From Cytidiella melzeri (lineage: Eukaryota > Basidiomycota > Agaricomycetes > Polyporales > Irpicaceae), in the NCBI GenBank assembly GCA_022592445.1, contig JABYQR010000128.1:48040-112039 (forward strand): a stretch of DNA of 64,000 bases. The letters run 5' to 3'. This document shows positions 47,718 through 57,615 of this stretch, one piece after another. The notes under the pieces were generated by a model. That model did no database searches. It was given only the letters and a program-made list of their open reading frames with translations, and was not told the DNA's origin. How positions within the stretch are numbered: position 1 is the stretch's first letter; every line of letters begins with the position of its first letter. The position numbers and the translations under genes are program-made.

Positions 47718-48825
47718 TTACTTCTTTGCCTTCTTCTTCCCCTCGACGACCGAGATCTCCGAGTCCGACCCATCCTCCTGCCCCATCCACTCCTGCCAGA
47801 GGACAAAGTTCCTCCGAGTCACGTCGATTAACTCCCGGACAAGGTCCTGGAGTACCTCGACGTTGTGGTTGAGCTCCCTGAGCTCGGACTCCGAATCGGT
47901 CGCCTCGGACGAGTCAGGCTCATCGGCGTGCTCCACCAACTCCCGATGTTTCTTGCCCTTGTGCAAGAAGACCTTCGCCTCGTACTTCTTCATCTTATTC
48001 GGCCGGCTACTCGCCTCGGACCCCTTCCTCTTCTTCGACGACGAGGCCTCGGAGTTCCCTGACGCCGCCTTCGCGATCGGGGGTGCGACGAGCCGATTCG
48101 CCGACCCCGATGACGCCTCAGACAGCTGCCCCACCGTCTTCACCTTCACTCCACCCATCTCGCACTTCTGCTTGTCCTTGAAGCACTTCGCGCACGAGGA
48201 CCCCCGACCGTTCACCTTCCACAGGCACTGGGCGCCGATCCTGGCGCACCGATCGCAGTCGTTTCCGACCGCCATGCCCTCTGGGATGGAGGCATCAACC
48301 ATCTCCACATCACCCCCATCTTTCTCCTCGCCCGATAGGTCCGAGTCCGCGATGGTCGGCGCCGATTTTGCCTTTGCCTTTCCTTTCTGCTTTCCCAGGG
48401 TGACCGCCTTTGCGGCCTCCGTCACCGCGACCATAGGGTCGGCCCCCGATCCCGACGCGACTGACGCTGCCTTCTGCCTGGGCTTAGCCTTCGACTTCCC
48501 CTTTGCTGCCTCTGCCACTTTCTTCGCCTCAGCCGCATCCCGAGCCTGCTGCTCGGCCAGCCGATCGGCCTTGGCCTGAGCAACCCTCTGGGCCTCCTTC
48601 TCCTTCTCCTTCTCCTCAGCCTCTCTCGCTATCTCTCGCGCCATCTCCGCCTCCAGTTCGGCCTCCTCGTCCTGCAATCGCTGTTGCTCCGCAGCGAATC
48701 GCTGTTGAGCCTCCTCGCGTTGCCGACGAAGACGCTCGACTCTCTGGGCAGTAGTTTCTGACAACAGAAATGAAGTCAGCGAATAAAGCCGATTCCGATT
48801 ATGACTTACCAGCAGGGGCAGACAT
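47718..48825 (-). CDS. Antisense accessory gene of gypsy C: coiled-coil and Zn2Cys6-like protein
   Basis: Encoded opposite to gag-pol, tail-to-tail with pol (128-bp gap). Two exons, 48825-48810 and 48757-47718, join in phase (MSAPA then ETTAQRVERLRR) for 351 residues; intron GTAAGT...GTCAG, 52 bp. The unspliced frame is also open but starts inside the TATA box. Residues about 10-80 are a charged, Glu/Arg/Ala-rich coiled coil. A Lys/Ala-rich basic stretch follows. The Cys cluster is CDRCARIGAQC, 10 residues, then CAKCFKDKQKC: the C-x2-C-x6-C / C-x2-C-x6-C spacing of fungal Zn2Cys6 DNA-binding clusters. The C-terminal part has KKRKG and a final helix (NVEVLQDLVRELIDV). Probably nuclear. Role unknown: control of the element or of the host is a guess. 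Confidence 0.75.
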
Positions 48826-48910
48826 TTCCGATAATGCGCAAGTTGTTTTGTTGGGTAGTGGGAGTTGGGGTGAAAAGTGTCAAAATCCACATCGTCAGTC
48901 AGTCCGTGGT

Positions 48911-48917
48911 TTTTATA
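48911..48917 (-). promoter_or_regulatory. TATA box of antisense accessory gene
   Basis: TATAAAA on the minus strand, 86-92 bp upstream of the spliced-gene ATG (48825), between the gene and the 3' LTR. Supports an independent transcript rather than antisense read-through from the LTR. Confidence 0.55.
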
Positions 48918-48977
48918 CACCTATCGCTATCTCCGATCATCAAGACGGGAGAAGCATTGCCCTCAGGGGTTCGGGCC

Positions 48978-48992
48978 TTAAGGGGGAGGTAC
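48978..48992 (+). promoter_or_regulatory. Gypsy C polypurine tract
   Basis: TTAAGGGGGAGGTAC immediately before the 3' LTR; the purine run AAGGGGGAGG would prime plus-strand DNA synthesis. Confidence 0.8.
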
Positions 48993-49614
48993 TATTACGA
49001 TCCGATCCGATCACGTGATCGGCACCGGACATCCGACATCCTTATCCTCGCACAGCCACATCCTCAACTCGTCACACGGTCCAACACCGATGTTTCTCCG
49101 ATTTACCTTGTGCTCGCTATCACCGGTTTCATCAGTTGTAGATATCCCTTTGTACTTTTTCTCCGAATTTCCTCCGACTCCGATTATTCGCCTGATCTAA
49201 TCCTCTCTTGTCTCGGACCATACACGCATGCCTTATCGGACTTACAACTTTTAGTACTATATAACCAGACTCAATTGTACAGTAGAAGTTCAAGTTCGAA
49301 TATCGAATAAGATCCCCATCCTATTCCTACCTCTTCATTCGACTTCACTTGCTGAAGTCGTCTTACTCGTCGCTGCCCGACTTCTGTTCTGAAACTCTTC
49401 CTCCGACATCGTCTTCGCCGACCCCGAGTCTCCGAGGCCGAACCCTTGATCTTGCTAAGTCCAAATCCGAGTCACCGAGGATTCACGAGAGGCGCAACTT
49501 ACTTAGTTGAAGCCGATTGACTCTTACAGCTCCCCCTGTCGCCTACCCCGATCGCCGACCCGATTAGCAGTATCGGACTTTGCGACAACGCCGATCCCGT
49601 ATCAGTTCTTAACA
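48993..49614 (+). repeat. Gypsy C 3' LTR
   Basis: 622 bp, reading identical to the 5' LTR by eye. Followed by TSD GCTAT. Confidence 0.92.
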
Positions 49615-49769
49615 GCTATAGATGGGACTCACGTTAATGTGTTTGTACCAGCAGCGCTACAGGCACGGTACAGGGATCGAGAAGGGAATATCTCTCATAA
49701 CTTCATTGCCGCATGGTATCTGAACAACAGAGAATTACTATGAAAACTATTAGAAGGCAAAGTTCATTA

Positions 49770-50141
49770 AACGAATGTATACAGATGAGAAGGAAAATGT
49801 TAAACAAATGGCACCTAGTTACGTTCAAGCTCTTGAAGTTCGCTGTGTAACCAAATAGTACGAGCCTCACGATGTTCCGGAGGGAAACTACTATACTCCT
49901 CTGCAAGTTCTGGCTTGTTCCTCCAAATCTTGCAAACAGATGCAATTTGGGCTGGAGTCAATGTCGTCTCCTCGCTGAGAACAGTGGCCCATGCTCAACG
50001 ACAACGAGGAGTGCCTGCTACAGACATCAAAGGAGCTTCGGGCTGGGGGGGGGGCGTAGAGCCTCAGCGATAGACTTCACAGCATCTGCCATATCAGTCA
50101 TGCCATTACGACGTGAGTTTGGCTTACACTGGCGGTCAAAG
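49770..50141 (-). pseudogene. Harbinger Myb/SANT-like ORF, copy H1, 5' part missing
   Basis: Minus-strand copy of the 3' part of the H2 DNA-binding ORF (compare 50760-51090). It stops at CGGTCAAAGC (50141), where the inner terminal repeat of H2 starts. Lacks the DNA-binding region. Confidence 0.7.
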
Positions 50142-50333
50142 CATCGGCGCCGCATTATGTAGGCACATTATTCCGTAGCTACCAGCCAAACGAAATAATG
50201 CGACTTATTCCCACGGTGCTTGGCGCTCAGACGTGACATTGTGTGACATTGTGTGATTTTAACTGTCATACACCGTTGCGCCGTGAGCTGGCAGGCCACA
50301 GATGACTTCCCTCGCGCTTTTCTCACTCCTGCT

Positions 50334-51090
50334 ATGCCAAAAGCTCCGGCAACTGTTCCTGCAGCCTCTCGGGCCGAGTGGAAACCTTCTGCTCAGGCTG
50401 CTCTGGTTGCAGCCCTTCATAAGGAGAAGGTTGAAGGCCGGATGGTTGAGAATGGCTTCAAGCCAGTGTCCTGGACATATGTGTCTGCTGCTGTGCTTGA
50501 GAAGGCTCAGATAGGGGTCAATGCCAAACAGTGTAAGAACCACTGGGCTATGGTATGTGTAGTATCTATGAGATGCAGTGTTCTTTGCTCACAGTATCTG
50601 ACCACAGCTTCGTGCGCGGTACAAGGACTTGGTTCGGATGCGCCAGCTGTCAGGGCTTGGGTGGAATGAGGAGGCATGTCAGCTGACTGCTACTGCTGAT
50701 GTTTGGGATGCTTATCTGCAGTTACGTGTAGAGCTTGATGTGTACAGTTGGCGTAGTAGCAGCTTTGACCGCCAGTGTAAGCCAAACTCACGTCGTAATG
50801 GCATGACTGATATGGCAGATGCTGTGAAGTCTATCGCTGAGGCTCTACGCCCCCCCCCCCAGCCCGAAGCTCCTTTGATGTCTGTAGCAGGCACTCCTCG
50901 TTGTCGTTGAGCATGGGCCACTGTTCTCAGCGAGGAGACGACATTGACTCCAGCCCAAATTGCATCTGTTTGCAAGATTTGGAGGAACAAGCCAGAACTT
51001 GCAGAGGAGTATAGTAGTTTCCCTCCGGAACATCGTGAGGCTCGTACTATTTGGTTACACAGCGAACTTCAAGAGCTTGAACGTAACTAG
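50334..51090 (+). CDS. Harbinger Myb/SANT-like DNA-binding protein, copy H2
   Basis: Second protein of PIF/Harbinger elements, which helps bring transposase to the element. ATG 50334 (MPKAPATVPAASRAEW); exon 1 50334-50552, intron GTATGT...CACAG, exon 2 from 50608. The SANT-like trihelix is visible: W-x7-LVAALHKEKVEGRMVENGFK, VNAKQCKNHWAMLRARYKDL, LSGLGWNEEA. The frame stops at 50910 unless an intron from 50882 is removed, after which PAQIASVCKIWRNKPELAEE continues to 51090. It is convergent with the transposase of the same copy, which is unusual enough to note but known in this superfamily. Confidence 0.7.
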
Positions 51091-51161
51091 GTGCCATTTG
51101 TTTAACATTTTCCTTCTCATCTGTATACATTCGTTTAATGAACTTTGCCTTCTAATAGTTT

Positions 51162-51848
51162 TCATAGTAATTCTCTGTTGTTCAGATACCATGCGGCAAT
51201 GAAGTTATGAGAGATATTCCCTTCTCGATCCCTGTACCGTGCCTGTAGCGCTGCTGGTACAAACACATTAACGTGAGTCCCATCTATAGCACCTAATGCA
51301 TGCTTGAAGAATGGGTAGAACTTTGGATTATTGCGTATAAAGGGAGAGATAGGAGTTGTGTCGTCTGGAAGTCGGATCACAGATTGTATGAACGTTGGAT
51401 TTGTGACTGCATCAATAACAGCATTGATTGTTCTATCTCATGTCAGTATAGATTTGTTGAATATAAGTGCTGTGACACACCTTGAAACCGTATCCGTACT
51501 ATGCTGAAAACGCTCTGCAACATCTCGATGACCACTATTCCTCTGACCAAGATAGAGAAACATTGCAACTTTCTCCTCCAAATCAATGTTCCTCGAGTCA
51601 GACAAACCTGAGATAGTGCATAGCTGCTGACAGAGCTCCATGAATACAGGAGTTCTGAGCCCTAGTGAGTCTTTCATCCGCTCCAGATGGCCTTGAATCA
51701 GCTCTTGTACCCATATATGCCCTGTCAGAACAGAGTTATGATATGGTTCCAGATTATATCGCCGTTCTTCAGCCAAAGCCATAGCAGCAGCAGCAGCAGC
51801 TATGGTTACAGCCACAATTTCACGCTGAGCATCAGAGAGATGAGCCAT
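51162..51848 (-). pseudogene. Harbinger transposase, copy H2, C-terminally deleted
   Basis: Same protein as H1 without the gypsy insertion: ATG 51848, intron near 51480-51430, then LPDDTTPISPFIRNNPKFYP and GAIDGTHVNVFVPAALQARY, stop after AAWYLNNRELL. It shares the identical premature end with H1, so the deletion predates the pair. Only the first catalytic Asp remains. Confidence 0.75.
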
Positions 51849-52486
51849 AGTGAACTGTGAAGGGAACGACAAAGGGGAGAAGCAAAGACTGCAGGTGCGA
51901 CCGCTCGCGGCGGACGTCACAGCCGGACTGATCCTATTTCCTTTTCGGGGCCAAGCAGTCACATCAATTAATACGCGCCTGTCTACATAATGCGCATTCG
52001 TCTACATAATGCGCCGCCAATCAGGCCCTTAAATAATCTAGATAAAACTTGGTAAAATGCAGGAGCAGGGTTACAAGTGATTGTGTTATTCATAGCAAAT
52101 TGAATCAATCATATAGCGTGAAATATTCAATTGCACCTGTGACTTTGTTACCAAAAACAACCTCAGTAAACAACTCTGTTTCTGGTAAGAATCTTGCCAA
52201 GCCATCTGGTCATGAATATTAACTGCATTACGGGCATTTGCTATTTGTGACACCTTTAATAGGCAGCTTGATCCGGGATAAAGTGACTGTACTACAATTG
52301 ATAAGTCTGGTTGCAGGAAAAGGAGCCATACATTGATAAAGGTAGTCACCAATGGTAGCAAGAAGCTTCATCTATCATGTCATTGATCTTGTGCAGTGTG
52401 CACTGCTGATTCTAAAGAATTACTTGCTTCAAGAATGAGGGGCTTGAGGGTGTCTCATCAGATCAATTGCTAGAACATGTTACATG

Positions 52487-53325
52487 TGTCCTGTTGATGT
52501 CTGCATTGCCTCACCCCCATTGGAGCCACCACAGGCTGGGTTCTGATTGTAACTCCTGCTTATAGAGCAACTAGTGGTTGTGAAACTGTGTGGAAGAATC
52601 AAAGGCAGTGCTCTATGGTGATGCAACCATGTCCTGTTGATGTCTGAACTGCATCAGCCCCATTAGAGCTGCCACAGGCTGTGTTCTGACTGTAACTCTC
52701 CCTTAGAGAACAAATAATGGTTGTGAAACTACTTGGAACAATTCAATGCAGTGCTCTATGGTGAAGCAACAATGTCCTGTTGATGTCTGAACTGCATCAG
52801 CCCCATTAGAACTGTCACAGGCTGTGCTCTGATTGTAACTTCTCTTTAGAGAGCAACTAATGATTTTGAAGCTTTGTGGAACAATATGATGCAGTGGTTG
52901 CTGCTGATGCAACCATGTCCTGTTAATGTCTGAGCTGCATCACCCCTATTGGAACTGCCACAGATTGTGTTCTGATTGTAACTTCTGCTTAGAGAGTAGT
53001 GGTTGTGAAACCTTGTGAACCAATCAAATGCAGTGCTTGCTGCCAATGCAACCATGTACTGTTCATGTCTGAACTGCCTCACCCCCATTGAAACTGCCAC
53101 AGCTGTAACTCCTGCTTGGAACTCAGTGGTTGTGAAACTTTGTGGAATAATTGAATGCAGTGCTGGCTGCTGATGAAACCACGTCCAGCTGATATCTGCG
53201 CTGCCTCACCCCCATTGGAGCCACCACAGGCTGGGTTCTGATTGTAACTCCTGCTTAGAGAGCAACTAACAGTTGTAAAACTTGTGGAACAATCAGATGC
53301 AGCACTCACTGGTGATGCAGCCACA
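52487..53325. repeat. Tandem satellite, about 143-bp period, six degenerate units
   Basis: The marker TGTCCTGTTGATGTCTG recurs at 52487, 52630, 52773, 52916, 53055 and 53182 (spacing 143, 143, 143, 139, 127). Other shared blocks are CACCCCCATTGGAGCCACCACAGG... and TTCTGATTGTAACTCCTGCTTAGAGAGCAACTA, with substitutions between units. Non-coding. Confidence 0.9.
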
Positions 53326-53829
53326 AATTTACATTGTCCAAGAATGTAGGGGTTGAGAATATGTAGTTAGCTTCCAAAGTACTGGTAATTGTTGCTCAGA
53401 GCCAACACTATGTGTGGCATGTCTTCTGATTGTATTCCTTGTTCAGAGAGAAAGCAATGTCTGTAGATTGCTGCACATGTACCTGACCAGAATTTGACAT
53501 CATTTGCCAGCAGGAGTGGAGTTTGAATCTGAGCCTGGATGACTTTTTGCAGTAGACTGGCCATAACTTGCTCAATTCCACTTCAATTGACGGGATGTTT
53601 GTACCAAGATGTTGCCACAAGATAGGGCTATCCAATGGTGTAATATATGTACAGATTTGTACCCATACACAGTCTCTAAAAATTAAAAAACTGCATTTTG
53701 ATTGCAAAAGTGATCTGATACAAAGTTATAAAGAGCTGATAACAAGGCCAGTGTAATGCCATCAGCTGTATGAAGTTCATAAAAAACTTGGTCATATAAG
53801 CTACTTCCAGATTAAAAAACTACTTGAGA
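53326..53829. other. Non-coding sequence between satellite and copia integrase
   Basis: AT-rich, with no coding frame of note on either strand. Part of the unclassified segment that separates the two copia halves. Confidence 0.3.
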
Positions 53830-54345
53830 CGTCCAAGCTCATTATAACAACTCATATAATTGATCATACGGAAACTCCGTGCAAAGACTGCATCATGAAC
53901 AATATTCATCGCAGTCTTGTACCTAAAACTTGTACTTTGCCGTGGGCTACTTCCTTCGGTGACCACTTTCATATCGATATCTTTGGGCCACTACCCACTG
54001 CATTGATTACTGGTCATTATATGTACTGGTTGGTTGACTATTGTCAATGACGCAACTAGATGGCTCACTCTTGCGCCATTAAGAGCTGAAGATGACACTT
54101 TTACTCAATGGGTTAACTTCTCTATTGAACTACTGACGCAGTACAACATTCATGTTAAGACTCTACAATCTGACAACGACGGTGTTTTCACTGGTACAAA
54201 TATAACCAACTACTTGAAAACTCAAGTTACAATACCCCGACTTACTGTGCACAATACTCCTGCACAAAATGGTGTTGCTGAAGACAACAAGGAACATGTT
54301 GTACTGAAACCCAAATACTTCCAGACAATAGCCACCTCGAGTACT
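53830..54345 (+). pseudogene. Ty1/copia integrase, 3' half of the split element
   Basis: Integrase N-terminal zinc region remnant (CKDCIMNNIHR), first catalytic Asp block (FHIDIFGPLPTALITGHYM), then after a frameshift near 54040 the region TLQSDNDGVFTG and HNTPAQNGVAE. Same orientation as the gag-protease at 39531-40885 and continues its gene order. Cut at about 54340 by gypsy sequence. Confidence 0.75.
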
Positions 54346-54399
54346 CCGGAGTCAGATCCGTTGGAGTTGCACATCAGTATTTGAGAAGCAGAGGTAGTC

Positions 54400-55005
54400 C
54401 AGGGACTAGCCAAACTTAGGAAGGATGGACCCTGAAAGTTGACCGACAGCGGACTTGAGTGGGAGAAAGACAATCGACTGGTGTACTACAAAGGGAAGCT
54501 GTACATTCCAAAGGATCGAGAAGTCCGCAGGGAGATTGTACGACGATGCCATGATGCGTTACCAGCAGGACATCCCGGCAAACACGCAACCCTAGAACTA
54601 GTTACACAGCACTATCGGTGGCCTCGCATGGCATCATTTGTAGAACAATATGTCCTTAATTGTGACAAATGTCAGCAAACCAAACCAGCACATCACCCGG
54701 TTGCCCCCATACAGCCCATTGAAGTACCAGACGGACCTTGGCAGGTGGTTGGTGTAGACTTAGACGGATCACTCCCACGTACCAACGGTGTTCACATGAT
54801 TGCTGTGTACACAGACTTGTACAGCAAACAAACACATATAATCCCAACCCAGTCTACTGTTACAGCAGACGGTATAGTTGACCTTCACATCAAAGAAGTG
54901 TTCAGGCTCCATTGCATTCCCCAACAGTTTATATCCAAGAGGACCCCAGTTTGCAGCTCGTGTCATGCATATTAGAAAGGTATTTGAGCAGTGGTGCATG
55001 ACAAT
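54400..55005 (+). pseudogene. Ty3/gypsy integrase fragment
   Basis: Zinc-binding domain (HPGKHATLELVTQHYRWPRM, CDKCQQTKPAHHP) and start of the core (VVGVDLDGSLP, IAVYTDLYSKQTH). Frameshifted near 54945, so the second Asp block continues in another frame. It abuts LTR B3 at 55006 without a polypurine tract, so the junction is a rearrangement or insertion point. Confidence 0.75.
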
Positions 55006-55671
55006 TGTTGTGGATGGCCTGACTAGCCCTTATTTTTCGCATTTTACCTCCAGTTTTTACCTTTGAAACCTGATTGCAACCTGGTTGCAACCCTCTCTGC
55101 ACACATCTATTAAGCGCCCGTATTGCGTGGCTTAGACGCTCTACATGGTCACGTTACTGGCTGCTACATCACACTGGCACATGACTCAGCTTATGTATGA
55201 CCATATGGCTACAACCACATGGCTCAGCCCATAGCTAGGGTTTGACGTCATAGATAGCACGCACATGGACCCCTTTTGTTCTTTCCCTATTGTTCTCTTT
55301 ATGGAAGAATGTTCTCACAGGTGTTGGAATGGAATACAACAGTTGGTCTCTTTTTAGATAGATTCTCTCATGAGTAGAGTTCTTGACAAAGTCTAGACAA
55401 TAGCTATTAGGTAGTTCTTTTGTTCTTTGTTCACACAGCTTCTTGCAAAGCCTGCCCTTAACATGGCCTGTGCGCAGGTCCCTGAAGTCTATATAAGCAG
55501 CTGCATGTACGCTCCTAGCCCCCCATCTCAACCTCTTGGTCTTTACTGGGCTAGCAACTTGAACAAAGTCTGAAAGCTGGTGAAAGCATTGTGCTCTACG
55601 CCTGCCACCACCTCCTCGTTGTTATTCACTTCATGTCCCTGTTTGTCACATTGAGCGCCGTCTCCGTGTCA
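55006..55671 (+). mobile_element. LTR B3, 5' LTR of a truncated gypsy-B element
   Basis: TGTTGTGGATGG...CTCCGTGTCA, 666 bp. Shows the intact target site into which LTR A1 inserted in copy B1. Followed by TTAGGTCGAGAT, very like TTGGGTCAAGAT after LTR A3, a probable primer-binding region. Confidence 0.75.
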
Positions 55672-55699
55672 TTAGGTCGAGATTGTTGTGAAACCCTGG

Positions 55700-56546
55700 G
55701 TTCCCCATTCCCACCGTTTAAAAAAATTTATTCCTGTTTGACGAGTACGTCTCCGGTCTCTTCATACCGTTGAGCTACGCTTACATTGTCCGTTTTCACC
55801 CCCCTACGCGTTGTTTAGTGCCTAAAGACACGTGTCCCCATTTTTTTAAGAACCTCCCTACAACTGAGCCTCAGCTCAAGAGATCTCTTCCATCATCTTT
55901 CCTCAATGCTCTCGCTGAAAAGCGTAAGAGCGGTCAACCGCATTGTTGGTCTGACAAAGACCTGGTCACAGTCACTAAATACGTGTCCAAGAAACCGCCT
56001 GTCAAAGGCATCACCATCACCGTCCCCTTGTACGAGGAAAAGCAACAAATTTGCACTTCTGCCAGAGCGTACGGAGAACACGTCGCTGAAGAACGTGCTT
56101 GCACTATAGCTGAGCAACAGACCTACAAGCCGACTCTCGCTGAGTGGCTTGCTACGCTTTCCCCACCCACTCCCGCTCCCACTGCACCCAAACTGGTGTT
56201 AATTGACTTCAAAACGTTATCACCAGTTGACCTCGTCGGCATCTTCAGGCCAAAGCTCACCGTGGTTTGCACCCGCTTACAAGCTCTCACCGAGCTCCAA
56301 GAACGTCTCAACGGTGCAGACCCTGACCACCGTCGAGTGCTACTCCACCTTGTCAACAAAGTTAATTGCTTTCTCAACCGACTTGACGAACTTGCACCAG
56401 TCATAGCAGACCGCAATTGGCAACTCTTAGACTGGGGTTGCAAAGCAATTAGGAAGGTCTCGTTTAAACAGCTTTGTAAAAACTACAACAAAGTACTTGC
56501 GCAGCTCAACGTAGTAAACAACAATAGCTACTTTGAGTGGATCTAG
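55700..56546 (+). CDS. Gypsy-B upstream ORF (pre-gag protein), unknown function
   Basis: Open frame of about 258 residues with no clear ATG (first codons around 55770). The C-terminal part APVIADRNWQLLDWGCKAI matches the gypsy-A protein at 61416-62174 (APVITHREWQLLNWGLKAI), and LIDFKTLSPVDLVGIFRPKL matches LIDFRKHTVEDLRGIFTPKL. Conserved between two LTR families, so a genuine element protein or the N-terminal part of Gag. The following gag frame overlaps its stop by about 9 nt in the -1 frame. Confidence 0.6.
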
Positions 56547-57031
56547 ACAGTCCACATGTTTTGCCAACCACATCTTGTAACAATTGTATACATTTCTTTG
56601 ACTCAAACACAGTCACTGACAACCACTTCTATGGAGGTCTATTCTACAAGTGTGACAACCAACCTTGTCCAAATGGATCCACTCAGGCAGACTTCACTGA
56701 AGCTGTCAACAGCGAGTACTACTCTGAGCATCACCAGCCGCCTAACAAAGAGAATTTACGCCTCATCACATCACAAGACATGGATCCTCACCAGAACCAG
56801 CAGAACGCTGCTCCCGACGCTGCCCCAGCTGCCGCTCCCAACTTGAGTGCCCAGGACATTCTATACATGTTCGGCATTCTGACGCAAAGAATGGTGGACC
56901 TCACCAATCAGGTGGCTGCATTGACAGCTGCTCAGGCACCAGCAATCGCCGCTGCCACTCACGTCTCCAGGGAACGGAGCATTGTGGCAAAGGCAGTCTC
57001 CTTTAAGGGGAAGACCTCATCAGAAGCCAGG
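56537..57031 (+). pseudogene. Gypsy-B gag, truncated
   Basis: Frame from 56537 with the FYKCDNQPCPN block (compare ICEVQPCPNRYNR in gypsy A), a Gln/Ala-rich middle, and SIVAKAVSFKGKTSSEAR. The gypsy-A gag has PASFKGNASSDAR at the same point. Broken at 57031 where another LTR-like sequence starts. Confidence 0.65.
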
Positions 57032-57615
57032 TGTTACGAACGGTCTTCACACCCTATTATTTTTCTTTACTTCTTCGATTATCTTGATAACTAGTTATCT
57101 TCTTTACAATTGCCTTGACGATTCAACTCGTCCTTCCTCCATTATTCCCTGATCCACATTGCCTCCGTTCAACACGGACTATTATGTCATTAGTTGTCTC
57201 CTTGTGTCCATTCAAACCTTGGACCTAACTCTGATTGGTTACCATTGCCTTGGTTCAATCCTCAGCTTCTCCATAACTCCGTTACCACTCCATTGGGTCC
57301 AACCCCATCTATCCCCTATTTCGGGTCCAACCCCGTCTATCCCCTGTTTCGGGTTCAAACCCCTTCTCTATTGATCTTTGCCTCATGTTTCACCTTTCTA
57401 TTGTCCCTTGTTTCCGCACCTTGACGGTCTTTTCTCTCATTGGCTTTCCAAAGCAGTGGATGTTCTCTGTGTAGTGTTTTTCCTTTCTATTCCTCCGATT
57501 CGCTACCACTATTTCGGACTGGTCCAAAAGTAGTTAGGTCAACATGTATAAATAGCCGCTAGACATGGGGCTAGAACCTCAGTCTATCCACTTCGTATCA
57601 ATATTCCTTCTATCA
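57032..57615 (+). mobile_element. Possible solo LTR (family D)
   Basis: 584 bp from TGTTACGAACGG to CCTTCTATCA, with a TATAAAT promoter-like box at 57547 and repeated GGTCCAACCCC(A/G)TCTATCCCC units at 57296-57365. It joins gypsy-B gag on the left to a gypsy-A reverse transcriptase fragment on the right. No target duplication was found. Confidence 0.4.

Larger units (their letters stand above)
41946..49614 (+). mobile_element. Gypsy C: young Ty3/gypsy chromovirus, 7,669 bp
   Basis: LTR (622 bp), self-primer site, gag, -1 frameshift, pol (protease, RT, RNase H, integrase, chromodomain), an antisense gene, polypurine tract, LTR (622 bp). The LTRs look identical by eye over their whole length. 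5-bp duplication GCTAT at 41941-41945 and 49615-49619; the empty site is preserved in the inverted Harbinger copy near 51285. One frameshift in RNase H is the only visible coding defect. Confidence 0.92.
41383..49743 (+). pseudogene. Harbinger transposase, copy H1, split by gypsy C and C-terminally deleted
   Basis: ATG 41383 (MAHLSDAQREIVAVTIAAA). The HARBI1-like N-terminus (YNLEPYHNSVLTGHIWVQEL, FQHSTDTVSR) is followed by a 50-bp intron near 41752-41800, then NPKFYPFFKHALGAIDGTHV. Gypsy C interrupts at 41945, and the frame resumes at 49615-49743 to a stop after ISHNFIAAWYLNNRELL. Only the first catalytic Asp (GAIDGTH) remains; the normal second and third acidic residues are absent. Non-autonomous even before the gypsy insertion. 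Confidence 0.75.
41222..52028. mobile_element. Inverted PIF/Harbinger pair bounded by one TTA duplication (contains gypsy C)
   Basis: Outer ends are inverted repeats: GGGCCTGATCGGCGGCGCAT at 41222 and its mate (GGGCCTGATTGGCGGCGCAT on the minus strand) ending 52028, continuing ATGTAGAC in both. Flanks are TTA (41219-41221) and TTA (52029-52031), the 3-bp duplication of PIF/Harbinger. Left copy H1: 41222-41945 plus 49615-50141. Right copy H2: about 50142-52028, opposite orientation. The inner end of H2 has a damaged terminal repeat (ATCGGCGCCGCATTATGTAG), and H1 stops exactly there. With gypsy C removed, arms of about 1.25 kb form a near-perfect inverted repeat around a 0.6-kb loop. Confidence 0.75.

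Noticed and set aside
47596..48579. Plus-strand 327-codon frame opposite the antisense accessory gene
   Set aside because: Shadow of the minus-strand gene; it has no start context and no domain, whereas the minus strand has TATA, intron and Cys cluster.
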